64,000 nt of DNA from Chloroflexota bacterium. Lineage in GTDB: Bacteria; Chloroflexota; Limnocylindria; Limnocylindrales; CSP1-4. The notes beneath the pieces are model-generated. The model worked only from the letters and a program-made list of their open reading frames with translations, ran no database searches and was not told where the DNA came from. Location: assembly GCA_016191425.1 (NCBI GenBank), contig JACPOR010000015.1, forward strand, positions 19,956 through 83,955, read 5' to 3'. Of the stretch, positions 15,997-24,344 are shown piece after piece (positions within the stretch are counted from its first letter, which is position 1; each line of letters begins with the position of its first letter). The translations under genes and the position numbers were made by a program.

Positions 15997-17125
15997 ATGG
16001 CCGAGGAGTTCTTCCCCCAGGTGCGGGGCCGGATCCCGTTCGGGGGAATCGGCTCGGACGATCCACTCTCGTTCAAGGTGTATCAGCCAGATCGAGTCGT
16101 CCTCGGCAAGCGCATCGACGGCCAACCTGCAGACCATCGTCGGCGAGGCCGAGGAGCACATGGCCCGGACGGGCGTGCGACTCCTCTGGGGCACTGCCAA
16201 CCTCTTCAGCCACCCACGCTATGCCGCCGGGGCGGCCACCAACCCCGATCCCGAGGTCTTTGCCTACGCTGCCGCCCAAGTGAAGGTGATGCTCGAGGTG
16301 ACGAGGCGCCTCGATGGCGCCAACTATGTCCTGTGGGGCGGTCGAGAAGGGTACGAGACCCTGCTCAACACCGATCTCGGGCGGGAATCGCAGCAACTGG
16401 GACGCTTCCTCGGCCTCGTCGCGGAGCACAAGCACAAGATCGGCTTCACGGGCACGCTCCTCCTGGAACCGAAGCCGCAGGAACCCACCAAGCACCAATA
16501 CGACTACGACTCCGCCACGGTCCATGGCTTCCTGGCCCGCCACGGGCTCGAAACCGAGTACGGGGTCAACCTCGAGGCAAACCACGCGACGCTTGCCGGC
16601 CATAGCTTCCAGCACGAGATCGCCACCGCGATCGCGCTCGGGCTCTTCGGCAGCATCGATGCCAATCGGGGCGACTATCAGAACGGCTGGGACACGGACC
16701 AGTTCCCGAATTCCGTTGACGAGCTGTCGCTCGCCCTGTACGAGATCCTGCGCGCCGGTGGGTTCCGGACGGGCGGGTTCAACTTCGACACCAAGCTTCG
16801 CCGCCAGAGCATGGACCGCCTGGACCTGTTTCATGCCCACATCGGTGGCATCGATACGCTCGCCCGGTCGCTCCTCGTGGCTGCGTCCATGGTCGAGCAG
16901 GGGACGCTGGAGGCGAACCGCGCGGCGCGATACGAGGGATGGGCCGGCGACCTCGGTAGCTCGGTGACGGACGGTTCCGCGACACTCGAATCCCTCGCGG
17001 CATTGGTCCTCGACGGGAGCGTCGATCCATCTCCCGTGTCGGGCCGCCAGGAATACCTCGAAAACGCCGTCAACCGCGCGATCTGGAGTGTCGACGCGGC
17101 GCCGAATCCACCGTCGAAGACCTGA
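15997..17125 (+). pseudogene. xylA: Xylose isomerase, internally deleted and frameshifted
   Basis: The first 38 codons ([20 protein letters not shown], then [19 protein letters not shown]) match the N-terminus of class II xylose isomerases. Near 16110-16120 the homology jumps one frame to [20 protein letters not shown] and continues normally ([69 protein letters not shown]) to 17125. Compared with the usual 435-445 residues, about 75-85 codons are missing. The lost part carries the FTGDGSDPFG-like region and the FCFHDRD motif with the catalytic histidine. The product cannot be active. Either the gene has decayed or the assembly has lost a piece. The remaining downstream frame could start at ATG 16160. 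Confidence 0.85.
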
Positions 17126-17129
17126 CCAG

Positions 17130-18614
17130 ATGGGGTTCGTCGTCGGGATCGACGTTTCGACGACGGCGACGAAGGCCGTGCTCGTCGACGGTTCCGGGGC
17201 CGTCGTCGGCAGCGGTACGGCCGAGTACGGAGTCGACATGCCCCGGCCGCTCTGGAGCGAACAGGATCCCGAATCGTGGTGGAGTGCCGCCCAGGCGGCC
17301 ATCCGGTCCCTGCTCGCGTCTACCGGGACGGGCGGCGACCAGATCGAGGCGGTGGGCCTGACCGGCCAGATGCACGGGGCCGTCCTCCTCGATGGCGCCG
17401 ACAGGGTGGTTCGCCCTGCGATCCTGTGGAATGACCAGCGGACCGCGGCCGAGTGCGACGAGATCCGCCGGGCCGTTGGCCCGGAGCGCCTCATCGCGAT
17501 CACCGGCAATGACGCGATCGCGGGCCTGACGGCCCCGAAGCTGCTCTGGGTCCGGGGTCACGAGGCGGCGACCTGGGCGACGGTCCGGCACGTCCTGCTG
17601 CCCAAGGATTACCTGCGGCTCCGCCTCACCGGCGATCACGCGATCGACAAGGCCGATGGTGCGGGGACGCTGCTGTTCGACCTCGCCTCGCGAACGTGGT
17701 CGGACGAGGTCCTCGCGGCGCTGGATCTGGACCCGTCGCTCTTCCCGCCGACGTTCGAGGGTCCCGAGGTCACCGGAACGATCACGGCCCCGGCGGCCGA
17801 TGCCACCGGGCTCCGGGCCGGCACGCCGGTCATCGCCGGCGGCGGCGACCAGGCGGCCAATGCGGTCGGCGTCGGTGTCGTGGATGTCGGCACGGTGGCC
17901 CTGTCCCTGGGCACATCCGGGGTGATCTTCGCGCCAACCGAGGGACCCATCCATGATGCTGCCGGCCGGGTCCACGCGTTCTGCCACGCCCTGCCGGGTC
18001 GCTGGCACCTCATGTCGGTCATGTTGTCGGCCGCCGGCAGCCTGCGCTGGCTCCGGGACACGATCGCCCCCGATGCCGAATTCGGCGACCTCGCGGCGTC
18101 GGCCAGCGGCGTCCGGGCGGCCGAGGATGGCCTGTTCTTCCTTCCCTACCTTTCGGGCGAGCGAAGCCCCCATCCGGATCCGTTGGCCCGGGGTGCGTTC
18201 GTCGGGCTCACCCTGCAACACGACCGACGCCACATGACGCGAGCCGTGCTCGAGGGCGTCGCCTTCGGCCTGCGGGATGGCCTCGACCTCATGCTCGCGG
18301 CAGGGATGCCCGCCCCGGTCGAGATCCGCGCTTCGGGTGGCGGCCTCGCGAGTGGAGTCTGGCGCCAGATCCTCGCTGATGTCCTCGACGCCGAGCTCGT
18401 CGCGCCGTCGACGACCGAGGGTGCGGCGTTCGGTGCCGCGGTCCTCGCGGCCGTCGGGGCTGGATGGTTCACGGACGTCCCGTCTGCCACGTCCGCGCTG
18501 GTCCATCGTCAGTCGGTGGCGTCACCCGGACCGAACCGATCGAGGATGGCGGAGGCGCATGCCGCGTACCGGGCACTCTACCCGGCCCTGGCACCGATCT
18601 TTCACCGAGCCTGA
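17130..18614 (+). CDS. xylB: Xylulokinase
   Basis: 494 residues of the FGGY carbohydrate kinase family. Motifs: GIDVSTTATKAVLVDG (phosphate loop of the first actin-like domain), GLTGQMHG, ILWNDQRT, and GGGDQAANAVGVGVVD with the catalytic Asp. SLGTSGVIFAP and SGGGLASGVWRQILADVL mark the second domain. It should phosphorylate D-xylulose with ATP for the pentose phosphate pathway. ATG 17130 lies 4 bases after the xylA remnant stop, so the two were an operon. The kinase itself is intact although its normal substrate supplier, xylA, is broken. Confidence 0.93.
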   Translation: MGFVVGIDVSTTATKAVLVDGSGAVVGSGTAEYGVDMPRPLWSEQDPESWWSAAQAAIRSLLASTGTGGDQIEAVGLTGQMHGAVLLDGADRVVRPAILWNDQRTAAECDEIRRAVGPERLIAITGNDAIAGLTAPKLLWVRGHEAATWATVRHVLLPKDYLRLRLTGDHAIDKADGAGTLLFDLASRTWSDEVLAALDLDPSLFPPTFEGPEVTGTITAPAADATGLRAGTPVIAGGGDQAANAVGVGVVDVGTVALSLGTSGVIFAPTEGPIHDAAGRVHAFCHALPGRWHLMSVMLSAAGSLRWLRDTIAPDAEFGDLAASASGVRAAEDGLFFLPYLSGERSPHPDPLARGAFVGLTLQHDRRHMTRAVLEGVAFGLRDGLDLMLAAGMPAPVEIRASGGGLASGVWRQILADVLDAELVAPSTTEGAAFGAAVLAAVGAGWFTDVPSATSALVHRQSVASPGPNRSRMAEAHAAYRALYPALAPIFHRA

Positions 18615-18636
18615 CCCCGGCGGTTTCGCCGGGTCA
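18612..18636 (+). terminator. Hairpin overlapping the xylB stop codon
   Basis: TGACCCCGGCG, loop GTTT, CGCCGGGTCA forms a stem of 10 pairs with one bulge, starting in the stop codon. There is no T-tract. The following repeats carry GGGTCA again. Confidence 0.45.
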
Positions 18637-18717
18637 CGTGGCGGCTTGCCGGGTGAGGCGGCGGCTTGCCGGGTCACGCGGCGGCTTGCCGGGTCAGGCG
18701 GCACCTTGCCGGCCGGA
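18622..18717. repeat. 20-base tandem repeat between converging xylB and xylG
   Basis: GGCGGCTTGCCGGGT recurs four times followed by CACG, GAGG or CAGG. The array fills most of the 150-base gap between the converging genes. Confidence 0.85.
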
Positions 18718-18765
18718 TCGATCAACCCCGCCTGGTCTCGGGCAGCAACGTGTCCGGGAACACAG

Positions 18766-19548
18766 CTACCCGGATGTCGCGGCGGCGGCGCTCTCCTCGG
18801 CGGACTGGCCCATGATGATCATGCCGAGGATCTCGTCTGCGGTGACCTCGTCACGGTTCACCGTGCCGACCCGCTTGCCGTGATACATGACGCTGATCCG
18901 ATCCGACAGGTCGAACACGTCGTGGATGTCGTGGCTGATCAGGAAGATCCCGATCCCCTCCGCCTTGAGCTGGCGGATCAGGTCCCGGACCTGGGCGGTC
19001 TCGGCCGGCCCGAGCGCGGCCGTCGGTTCATCCATGATCAGGATCCTGGCGTTGAAGTGGACCGGCCGGGCGATCGCGACAGACTGACGCTGTCCGCCCG
19101 ACAGGGACTTCACCGGGACCTTGAAGTTCTTGAAGTTCGGGTTGAGTCGCTGCATGACCTTGCGCGTTGCCGATTCCATCGCGTCATCGTCGAGCGTCCC
19201 CGTCCGGTCGGTCAGCTCGCGGCCGAGGAACACGTTCCCGGCAGCATCGATGTTGTCGGCCAGGGCCAGGTTCTGGTAGATCGTCTCGATACCGTATGCC
19301 TTGGCGACCCGTGGGTTGGTGATGTGGACTTGGCGTCCCTCGATCCAGATCTCACCGGAATCCGGCGGTCGCGCTCCGGACAGGGCCCGCATGAGCGTGG
19401 ATTTGCCGGCGCCGTTGCCACCGACCAGGCCCACCACTTCACCGGCGAAGAGATTGATCGAGACGTCCTCGACCGCGTGGACGCCACCGAACGCCACCCG
19501 GACATTGCGCATCTCCACGAGGGCTGTGCGATCGTCGACCACCTGCAA
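18766..19548 (-). CDS. xylG: Xylose-type ABC transporter ATP-binding protein
   Basis: 260 residues, one nucleotide-binding domain. Walker [10 protein letters not shown] at 43-51, signature [13 protein letters not shown], Walker [13 protein letters not shown], and ISHDIHDVF as H-loop. Escherichia coli XylG has two such domains in one chain; the single-domain form is typical of CUT2 systems in many Gram-positive-type lineages and works as a homodimer. It is the last gene of the xylF-xylH-xylG operon, 12 bases after xylH. The xylose assignment comes from the neighbouring xylAB remnants and ROK regulator. Confidence 0.9.
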   Translation of the reverse strand: MQVVDDRTALVEMRNVRVAFGGVHAVEDVSINLFAGEVVGLVGGNGAGKSTLMRALSGARPPDSGEIWIEGRQVHITNPRVAKAYGIETIYQNLALADNIDAAGNVFLGRELTDRTGTLDDDAMESATRKVMQRLNPNFKNFKVPVKSLSGGQRQSVAIARPVHFNARILIMDEPTAALGPAETAQVRDLIRQLKAEGIGIFLISHDIHDVFDLSDRISVMYHGKRVGTVNRDEVTADEILGMIIMGQSAEESAAAATSG

Positions 19549-19560
19549 GCTCCTTCGCGA

Positions 19561-20835
19561 CTAGCGGGCAGAACGTCGGCGCGCGAAGGCGTCGAGACCC
19601 ACCGCGGTTACCAGGACGACACCGACCACGATGTCCTGGGTCGGCGAGTCGACGCGCAGGAGGACCATCCCGGATCGCAGTGACTGCATGACGATGGCGC
19701 CGAGGACCGCCCCGGTGATGGTCCCGATGCCGCCCGAGAACGACGTGCCGCCGATGACGGCCGCCGCGATCACGTCGAGTTCGTTCTGGACGCCGAGGTT
19801 CGTGACGGCCGCGTTGAGTCGCGCGGTCTGGACGCCGGCGCTGATCGCCACGAGGATGCCCATGACCGCGTAGGTCCCCACGATGGTGCGGCGGACATTG
19901 ATGCCGCCAAGTTCCGCGGCATCGGGATTGCCGCCGATCGAGTAGACGTAGCGGCCGAACTTGCGCCGCGTGGCCAGGTAGTTCATCGCCAGCGTGACGC
20001 CGATCAGAAGGAGGACCGGATAGGCGATCCCGGTCGGGATCTGGAGGCCGCCTGGCGGCTCGGTGATGCCGTTCGCCCGGGCGAACTGCGTGGCCAGGGC
20101 GGGTGGCCAGAAGTAGTTGTTCGCGACCCACACGGCACCGAGCACCGCGACGCAGCCGGCCGCAATGACCGTGACAACGGCCCAGGTTGGTCGTACCGGG
20201 AACCCATAGGCGCGCCGGCGCCGTCCGCTCATGATCACGGAGTAACCGATGGCGAGACTGGCGAGGATGGCGACGATCCAGCTCGCCGTGAAGCCGAGCG
20301 ACCCGGCGGGACCACCGCCGATCAGCTGGTACGTGGCGTCCATCGGGGCGATGGTCTGACCCTGGGCGTACCAGAAGATGAGGCCACGCCAGACAAGGAA
20401 GCCGCCGAGGGTGACGATGAACGCCGGGACGCCGCCGTAGGAGATGACGAAACCCTGGAACGCACCGATCAGCGCGCCCAGGACGATCCCGACAGCCAGC
20501 GCGACGATCCAGGTATAAGGCTGGTTGAAGCCCAGGCCGAGGGCGGTGGGGATCCACATCGCCTGGACCATCGCCATGGTGTAACCGAGGAAGCCCAGCA
20601 GCGAACCGACGGAAAGGTCGATGTTGCGCGAAACGATGATCAGGACCATGCCCGTCGCCATGATCGCGATCGACGAACTCTGAACGGACAGGTTCCACAG
20701 GTTGCGCGATGACAGGAACAACCCACCGGACAGGAAGTTGAATCCAATCCAGATGACGGCCAACGCTCCGATCATCCCGGCGAGTCGGGTGTCGATCTCG
20801 GTGGCGGCAAGGAACGAGCGTATCGCGCGCGTCAT
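19561..20835 (-). CDS. xylH: Xylose-type ABC transporter permease
   Basis: 424 residues of a CUT2-family (RbsC/XylH) permease with about ten hydrophobic helices, starting MTRAIRSFLAATEIDTRLAG. Conserved pieces include NLSVQSSSIAIMATGMVLII, NIDLSVGSLLGFLGY, and GGTSFSGGIGTITGAVLGAI. A long middle section between helices (about 190-260) makes it larger than RbsC and like XylH. It imports a pentose together with XylF and XylG. A strong hairpin lies between xylF and this gene. Confidence 0.9.
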   Translation of the reverse strand: MTRAIRSFLAATEIDTRLAGMIGALAVIWIGFNFLSGGLFLSSRNLWNLSVQSSSIAIMATGMVLIIVSRNIDLSVGSLLGFLGYTMAMVQAMWIPTALGLGFNQPYTWIVALAVGIVLGALIGAFQGFVISYGGVPAFIVTLGGFLVWRGLIFWYAQGQTIAPMDATYQLIGGGPAGSLGFTASWIVAILASLAIGYSVIMSGRRRRAYGFPVRPTWAVVTVIAAGCVAVLGAVWVANNYFWPPALATQFARANGITEPPGGLQIPTGIAYPVLLLIGVTLAMNYLATRRKFGRYVYSIGGNPDAAELGGINVRRTIVGTYAVMGILVAISAGVQTARLNAAVTNLGVQNELDVIAAAVIGGTSFSGGIGTITGAVLGAIVMQSLRSGMVLLRVDSPTQDIVVGVVLVTAVGLDAFARRRSAR

Positions 20836-20905
20836 GTAGTGCTCCTGACGTTACCCAGGACCAGCATGTGGGGGCGTCTGACGCCTGATCTCCCTGATTA
20901 TGCGA

Positions 20906-20944
20906 CGCGCCCTGCGTCGGCGGAAACCGCCGGCGCAGGGCGCG
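20906..20944 (-). terminator. 18-base-pair hairpin between xylF and xylH
   Basis: CGCGCCCTGCG-TC-GGCGG, loop AAA, CCGCC-GG-CGCAGGGCGCG pairs along its whole length with a single wobble. It lies in the 140-base spacer. No T-run follows, so it probably stabilises the xylF message and attenuates xylHG. Confidence 0.65.
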
Positions 20945-20975
20945 GTCTACGGCTGGTGGGTCGAAGACCCGGCCG

Positions 20976-22046
20976 CTAGCAGCCGGCGACCGAGCCGGGG
21001 GTGACGTCCTTGCAGAGGACGTCCTTGGTGATCCAACCGGCATCGAGGACGACGCTGAGGTTGTCCTTGGTGATCGGGTTCGGCTGGATGAAGATCGAGT
21101 TCATCACGTTGTTCTCCGGCGTGGTGAACTGCACCGTGCCGGAAACCTTCGAGACGTCCTTGTCCGCGCAGAGGGCCACCGCGGCCTCGCCGGCAGCCTT
21201 GCCGAGAAGGCGGGCGTCCTTCCAGACGTCCACGGTCTGGGTGCCGAGGGCGACCCGGTTCAGGGCAGCGAGGTCGCCGTCCTGGCCGGAGACCGGCACC
21301 TGGCCGGCGAGACCCTGGGCCGCCAGCGCGGCGATGACGCCACCGGCCATGCCGTCGTTCTCGGAGAGAACGGCGTCGACCTTGTTGTTGTTGGCCGTCA
21401 GGAACTGTTCCATCTCGGTCTGGGCGTTCTTGGGATCCCAGTTGTCGGTGTAGGTCTCGCCGACGATCTTGATGTCGCCGGAGGTGACCGCGTCCTTGAT
21501 CACGAGATCCATGCCGCCGCGCAGGAAGTCTGCGTTCGCGTCGGCCTTGTTGCCCTTGATGATCACGTAGTTGCCCTTCGGCACGGCCTTGAAGATGGCC
21601 TCAGCCTGGAGCTTGCCGACAAGCTGGTTGTCGAACGTGATGTAGAGCGCCCGTGGGTCCTCGATGAGGCGGTCGTAGGCGATGACGCCGACGCCGGCAT
21701 TTGCCGCTGCATCGACAGACGACTTGGCGGCAGTGCCGTCCTGCGCCAGGATGATCACGACGTTCGCGCCGTTCGAGATCAGCGTCTCGACGTTCGTGGC
21801 CTGCGTCTCGGCTGACGACTTCGCGTCGTTCGAGTCGTAGGTCGCGCCGGCGGCTTCGAGTGCGGCCTTGATGGCCGGCTCATCCCACTTGGCCCAACGC
21901 TCTTCCTGGTAGTTGTTCCAGGAGACGCCGACCTTGCACGCGGTCGCGGCCTTGCTCGGCGCGGAACTCCCACCTGTCGACGTCGAACAGGCCGCGAACA
22001 GCATCGCGGCTACGGCCGTGAAGACCGCTATTTTGCGAACGAACAT
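20976..22046 (-). CDS. xylF: Xylose-type periplasmic-binding lipoprotein
   Basis: 356 residues of the CUT2 sugar-binding family (Periplasmic_binding_4). Lipoprotein signal with lipobox FAAC and Cys20. The fold starts KVGVSWNNYQEERWAKWDEP, and VIAYDRLIEDPRALYITFDN, VLSENDGMAGGVIAALAAQG and VSGQDGDLAALNRV match XylF. ATG 22046 is chosen because GGAGGAGGAG lies about 7 bases upstream and the signal peptide begins there; upstream in-frame codons are Arg/Pro-rich. First gene of the uptake operon and followed by a strong hairpin. Confidence 0.92.
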   Translation of the reverse strand: MFVRKIAVFTAVAAMLFAACSTSTGGSSAPSKAATACKVGVSWNNYQEERWAKWDEPAIKAALEAAGATYDSNDAKSSAETQATNVETLISNGANVVIILAQDGTAAKSSVDAAANAGVGVIAYDRLIEDPRALYITFDNQLVGKLQAEAIFKAVPKGNYVIIKGNKADANADFLRGGMDLVIKDAVTSGDIKIVGETYTDNWDPKNAQTEMEQFLTANNNKVDAVLSENDGMAGGVIAALAAQGLAGQVPVSGQDGDLAALNRVALGTQTVDVWKDARLLGKAAGEAAVALCADKDVSKVSGTVQFTTPENNVMNSIFIQPNPITKDNLSVVLDAGWITKDVLCKDVTPGSVAGC

Positions 22047-22080
22047 TGGCTGGTTCTCCTCCTCCGGAAATGACGACAAC

Positions 22081-22099
22081 ACGAATGGCAACCGTTCGT
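22081..22099. promoter_or_regulatory. Imperfect palindrome upstream of xylF
   Basis: ACGAATGG-CAA-CCGTTCGT matches in 7 of 8 paired positions and lies 35 bases upstream of the xylF start. It is a candidate operator and differs in sequence from the xylA palindrome. The rest of the 157-base gap to the ROK gene shows nothing else clear. Confidence 0.4.
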
Positions 22100-22203
22100 A
22101 GGCTAGTACCCTCCTCGACGACTTCCAAAGGTTCCAGGACACGGGCGGCCAACGGCGCCCGGTGGGGTGAGGCGGCGGGAAAGTCGGGTCCGGATTGTAC
22201 TCA

Positions 22204-23466
22204 TCACGCGACGACCAGCTGAGGAACCGCGCCCGTGCGCGGCCCGAGCCACGCGACCGGGTCGGCGAGGAGCGGCTCGAAGGCGAGTTCGGCGGCACCG
22301 AGCAGCGGTGCGTCGATGCCGAGACTGGCCGGGGCGACGCTCACGACCCGGCGCGAGGCCACCAGCGCAAGAGCGCTGATCTCGGCATTCACGTCATCGA
22401 TGAGGTATGGGAAGGCACGCGAGAACAGGCCTCCCAGCACGATGACGCGAGGGTTGAGGACATTGACGAGCCCGGCCAGGCCGACTCCCAGCCAACGCCC
22501 GGTGACCCGTAGCGCCTCGACGGCCTCGGGTCGACCCTCCGCCGCGTCGGCGATGAGCGCGGCGACGGCCATCCGGCCACCGTCGAGCGGGTAGCCGGCC
22601 CTCGCGAGCAGAGCCACCTCGCCGATCTCGGTCTCCCAGCAACCCGTCGAGCCACAGCGGCAGGGCCGGCCAGCCGGATTGATGGGCATGTGGCCGATCT
22701 CGCCGCCGAACCCGTTTGTCCCCGACAGGGGCCGACCGCCGACGATGATCCCACCGCCGACACCGACTTCGCCGTGCACGTACACGACGTCCTCCGCGCC
22801 GCGCGCCGCCCCGCGCCGGAACTCGGCGAGGGCGCCGAGATCGGCTTCATTGGCCACCTCGACGGGCGCCCCGAGGTCAAGGGCTGCGGCCAGGTGCGCA
22901 CCAAGAGGGACGTCGATCCAGCCGAGGTTCGGTCCGGCGGCGACGACACCATCGATGGGCCGGACTAGGCCGGCCACCGCGACGCCCACGCCGATCGGCG
23001 TCTGGTACGAGGGTCGCTGGTCGCGCGCCCGTTTCGCGAGGTGACAAAGATCGTCCACGATGTCCCCGAGGCTGGAGTGCGCTCGGGGTCGGTCGACGCG
23101 CTCCTTCCAGTGGACCTCGCCGCCGAGTCCGACGATGGCCACGGCCAGGGAGTCAACGGCAATCTCGAGCGCCAGGACCACGACGCTGTCGGCAACGAGG
23201 CGGACCTGGGGTGATGGCCGGCCAGGCGTCCCGAGGCGGAGTGCGGCCTCCTCGACGACGAAGTCTCCGGCGACGAGGTCACCGACCAAGGAGCGAATGG
23301 CGCTCCGGGTGAGCCCCGTCCACGCCACAAGCTCGGATCGTGACAACGGCCCGCGCAGATGCAACTCGCGGACGATCGCGCTCAGGTTCGCCCGACGAAC
23401 CGTCTCGCTGCGCTGACCGACCTCTTCGCGAGGGGTGAACAACAGGTTTGTGTTCCTCTCTTGCAA
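22204..23466 (-). CDS. xylR: ROK-family transcriptional regulator (XylR type)
   Basis: 420 residues: winged helix at about 22-80 (ANLSAIVRELHLRGPLSRSE, LTRSAIRSLVGDLV), then a ROK sugar-kinase-like domain. GVGVAVAGLV, EVANEADLGALAEF, GVGGGIIVGG and the zinc motif GHMPINPAGRPCRCGSTGCW are intact. Xylose repressors of this family release DNA on binding xylose or glucose. It is upstream of and parallel to the xylF operon. The start at 23466 is TTG; a second TTG at 23442 is possible, which would put the GTTTGTGTT sequence (23446-23454) in its promoter. It probably controls xylAB, xylFHG and itself. Confidence 0.85.
   Translation of the reverse strand: MQERNTNLLFTPREEVGQRSETVRRANLSAIVRELHLRGPLSRSELVAWTGLTRSAIRSLVGDLVAGDFVVEEAALRLGTPGRPSPQVRLVADSVVVLALEIAVDSLAVAIVGLGGEVHWKERVDRPRAHSSLGDIVDDLCHLAKRARDQRPSYQTPIGVGVAVAGLVRPIDGVVAAGPNLGWIDVPLGAHLAAALDLGAPVEVANEADLGALAEFRRGAARGAEDVVYVHGEVGVGGGIIVGGRPLSGTNGFGGEIGHMPINPAGRPCRCGSTGCWETEIGEVALLARAGYPLDGGRMAVAALIADAAEGRPEAVEALRVTGRWLGVGLAGLVNVLNPRVIVLGGLFSRAFPYLIDDVNAEISALALVASRRVVSVAPASLGIDAPLLGAAELAFEPLLADPVAWLGPRTGAVPQLVVA
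23437..23455. promoter_or_regulatory. Inverted repeat with xylA-operator half-site at the ROK gene start
   Basis: GAACA-ACAGGTTTG-TGTTC is a 5-9-5 inverted repeat. It includes GTTTGTGTT, which is identical to nine bases of the xylA palindrome. Confidence 0.4.
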
Positions 23467-23632
23467 ATGTCTGTGCTAGGCTCGCCGATACGGGCGGGCG
23501 CTGTCAAGCAGGTTCTGTCACCAACTCTTCCACCCGCACTCCGGTCGGACGCACCAGCCGGGCGAGCGCGGCCGGTCACATCGTGGCTGCCGGAGAACGC
23601 CGGCCGACGGCCACTCACAAGAGGACGATCTC

Positions 23633-24340
23633 ATGCATTCCCTTCACGGTCGAGTTGCCCTCGTCACCGGGGCCAGTCGGGGCATCGGAGCGGCCATCGC
23701 CCGGAACCTCGAGGCAGCCGGCGTCAAGGTCGCCATCGCGTCGCGGAGCGGCGACAACCCGGGAATTCCCGGGGCGTTCGCGCAGGCCTGCGACGTGCGA
23801 AGCGCGGATTCCATGACCGCGATGGTGGACGCCACGGTCGCCCGTTTCGGACAGCTGGACATCCTGGTCGTGAATGCCGGCGTCGGCGCCTATGGCCCGT
23901 TCCTGGACCTTCCGATGGCGGATCTCGAGGAGATGATCGAGGTGAACGTGAAGGGTGCGCTCTTCGCTGTCCGAGCGGCCCTCCCCCACCTGCTCAGGAG
24001 CGAGGCCGCCGACATCGTCACGATTGCGAGCGAGGCCGGCCGTCGCGGCCTACCGTACGAAGTGGCCTACTGTGCCTCGAAGTTCGCCCAGGTGGGCATG
24101 ACCCGGGCCCTTGACCACGAGCTTCGGGAGCAGGGCGTTCGGTGCACCAACGTCTGCCCCGGCGGCGTTGCCACGGACTTCGCGATGGGCCACGGGCGAA
24201 CTCCGGATATGCCCCAGCTGGCGGGCATGATGTCCGCGGACGATGTCGCCGAGGTCGTGCGTTTCGTGGTGACGAGACCTCGCAACCATCGCCTCCTCGA
24301 GGTCGCCCTGCGGCCGGTCAGCGAATCCTCGTGGGGCTAG
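23633..24340 (+). CDS. SDR-family NAD(P)-dependent oxidoreductase
   Basis: 235 residues with a classical short-chain dehydrogenase fold: TGASRGIG at 12-19 (cofactor), NAGVGAYGPF, catalytic Ser133 and Y146-C-A-S-K150, then CPGGVATDFA. GAGGA precedes the ATG. It is divergent from the ROK regulator and 4 bases ahead of a Gfo/Idh dehydrogenase, in a pentose region, so an aldose or polyol substrate is possible. The family is too broad for a firm substrate call. Confidence 0.85.
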   Translation: MHSLHGRVALVTGASRGIGAAIARNLEAAGVKVAIASRSGDNPGIPGAFAQACDVRSADSMTAMVDATVARFGQLDILVVNAGVGAYGPFLDLPMADLEEMIEVNVKGALFAVRAALPHLLRSEAADIVTIASEAGRRGLPYEVAYCASKFAQVGMTRALDHELREQGVRCTNVCPGGVATDFAMGHGRTPDMPQLAGMMSADDVAEVVRFVVTRPRNHRLLEVALRPVSESSWG

Positions 24341-24344
24341 GCGC

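Noticed and set aside
15997..16605. xylA break as a programmed frameshift
   Set aside because: The homology skips about 80 codons as well as changing frame, so a ribosomal shift could not restore the protein, and no slippery site is seen.
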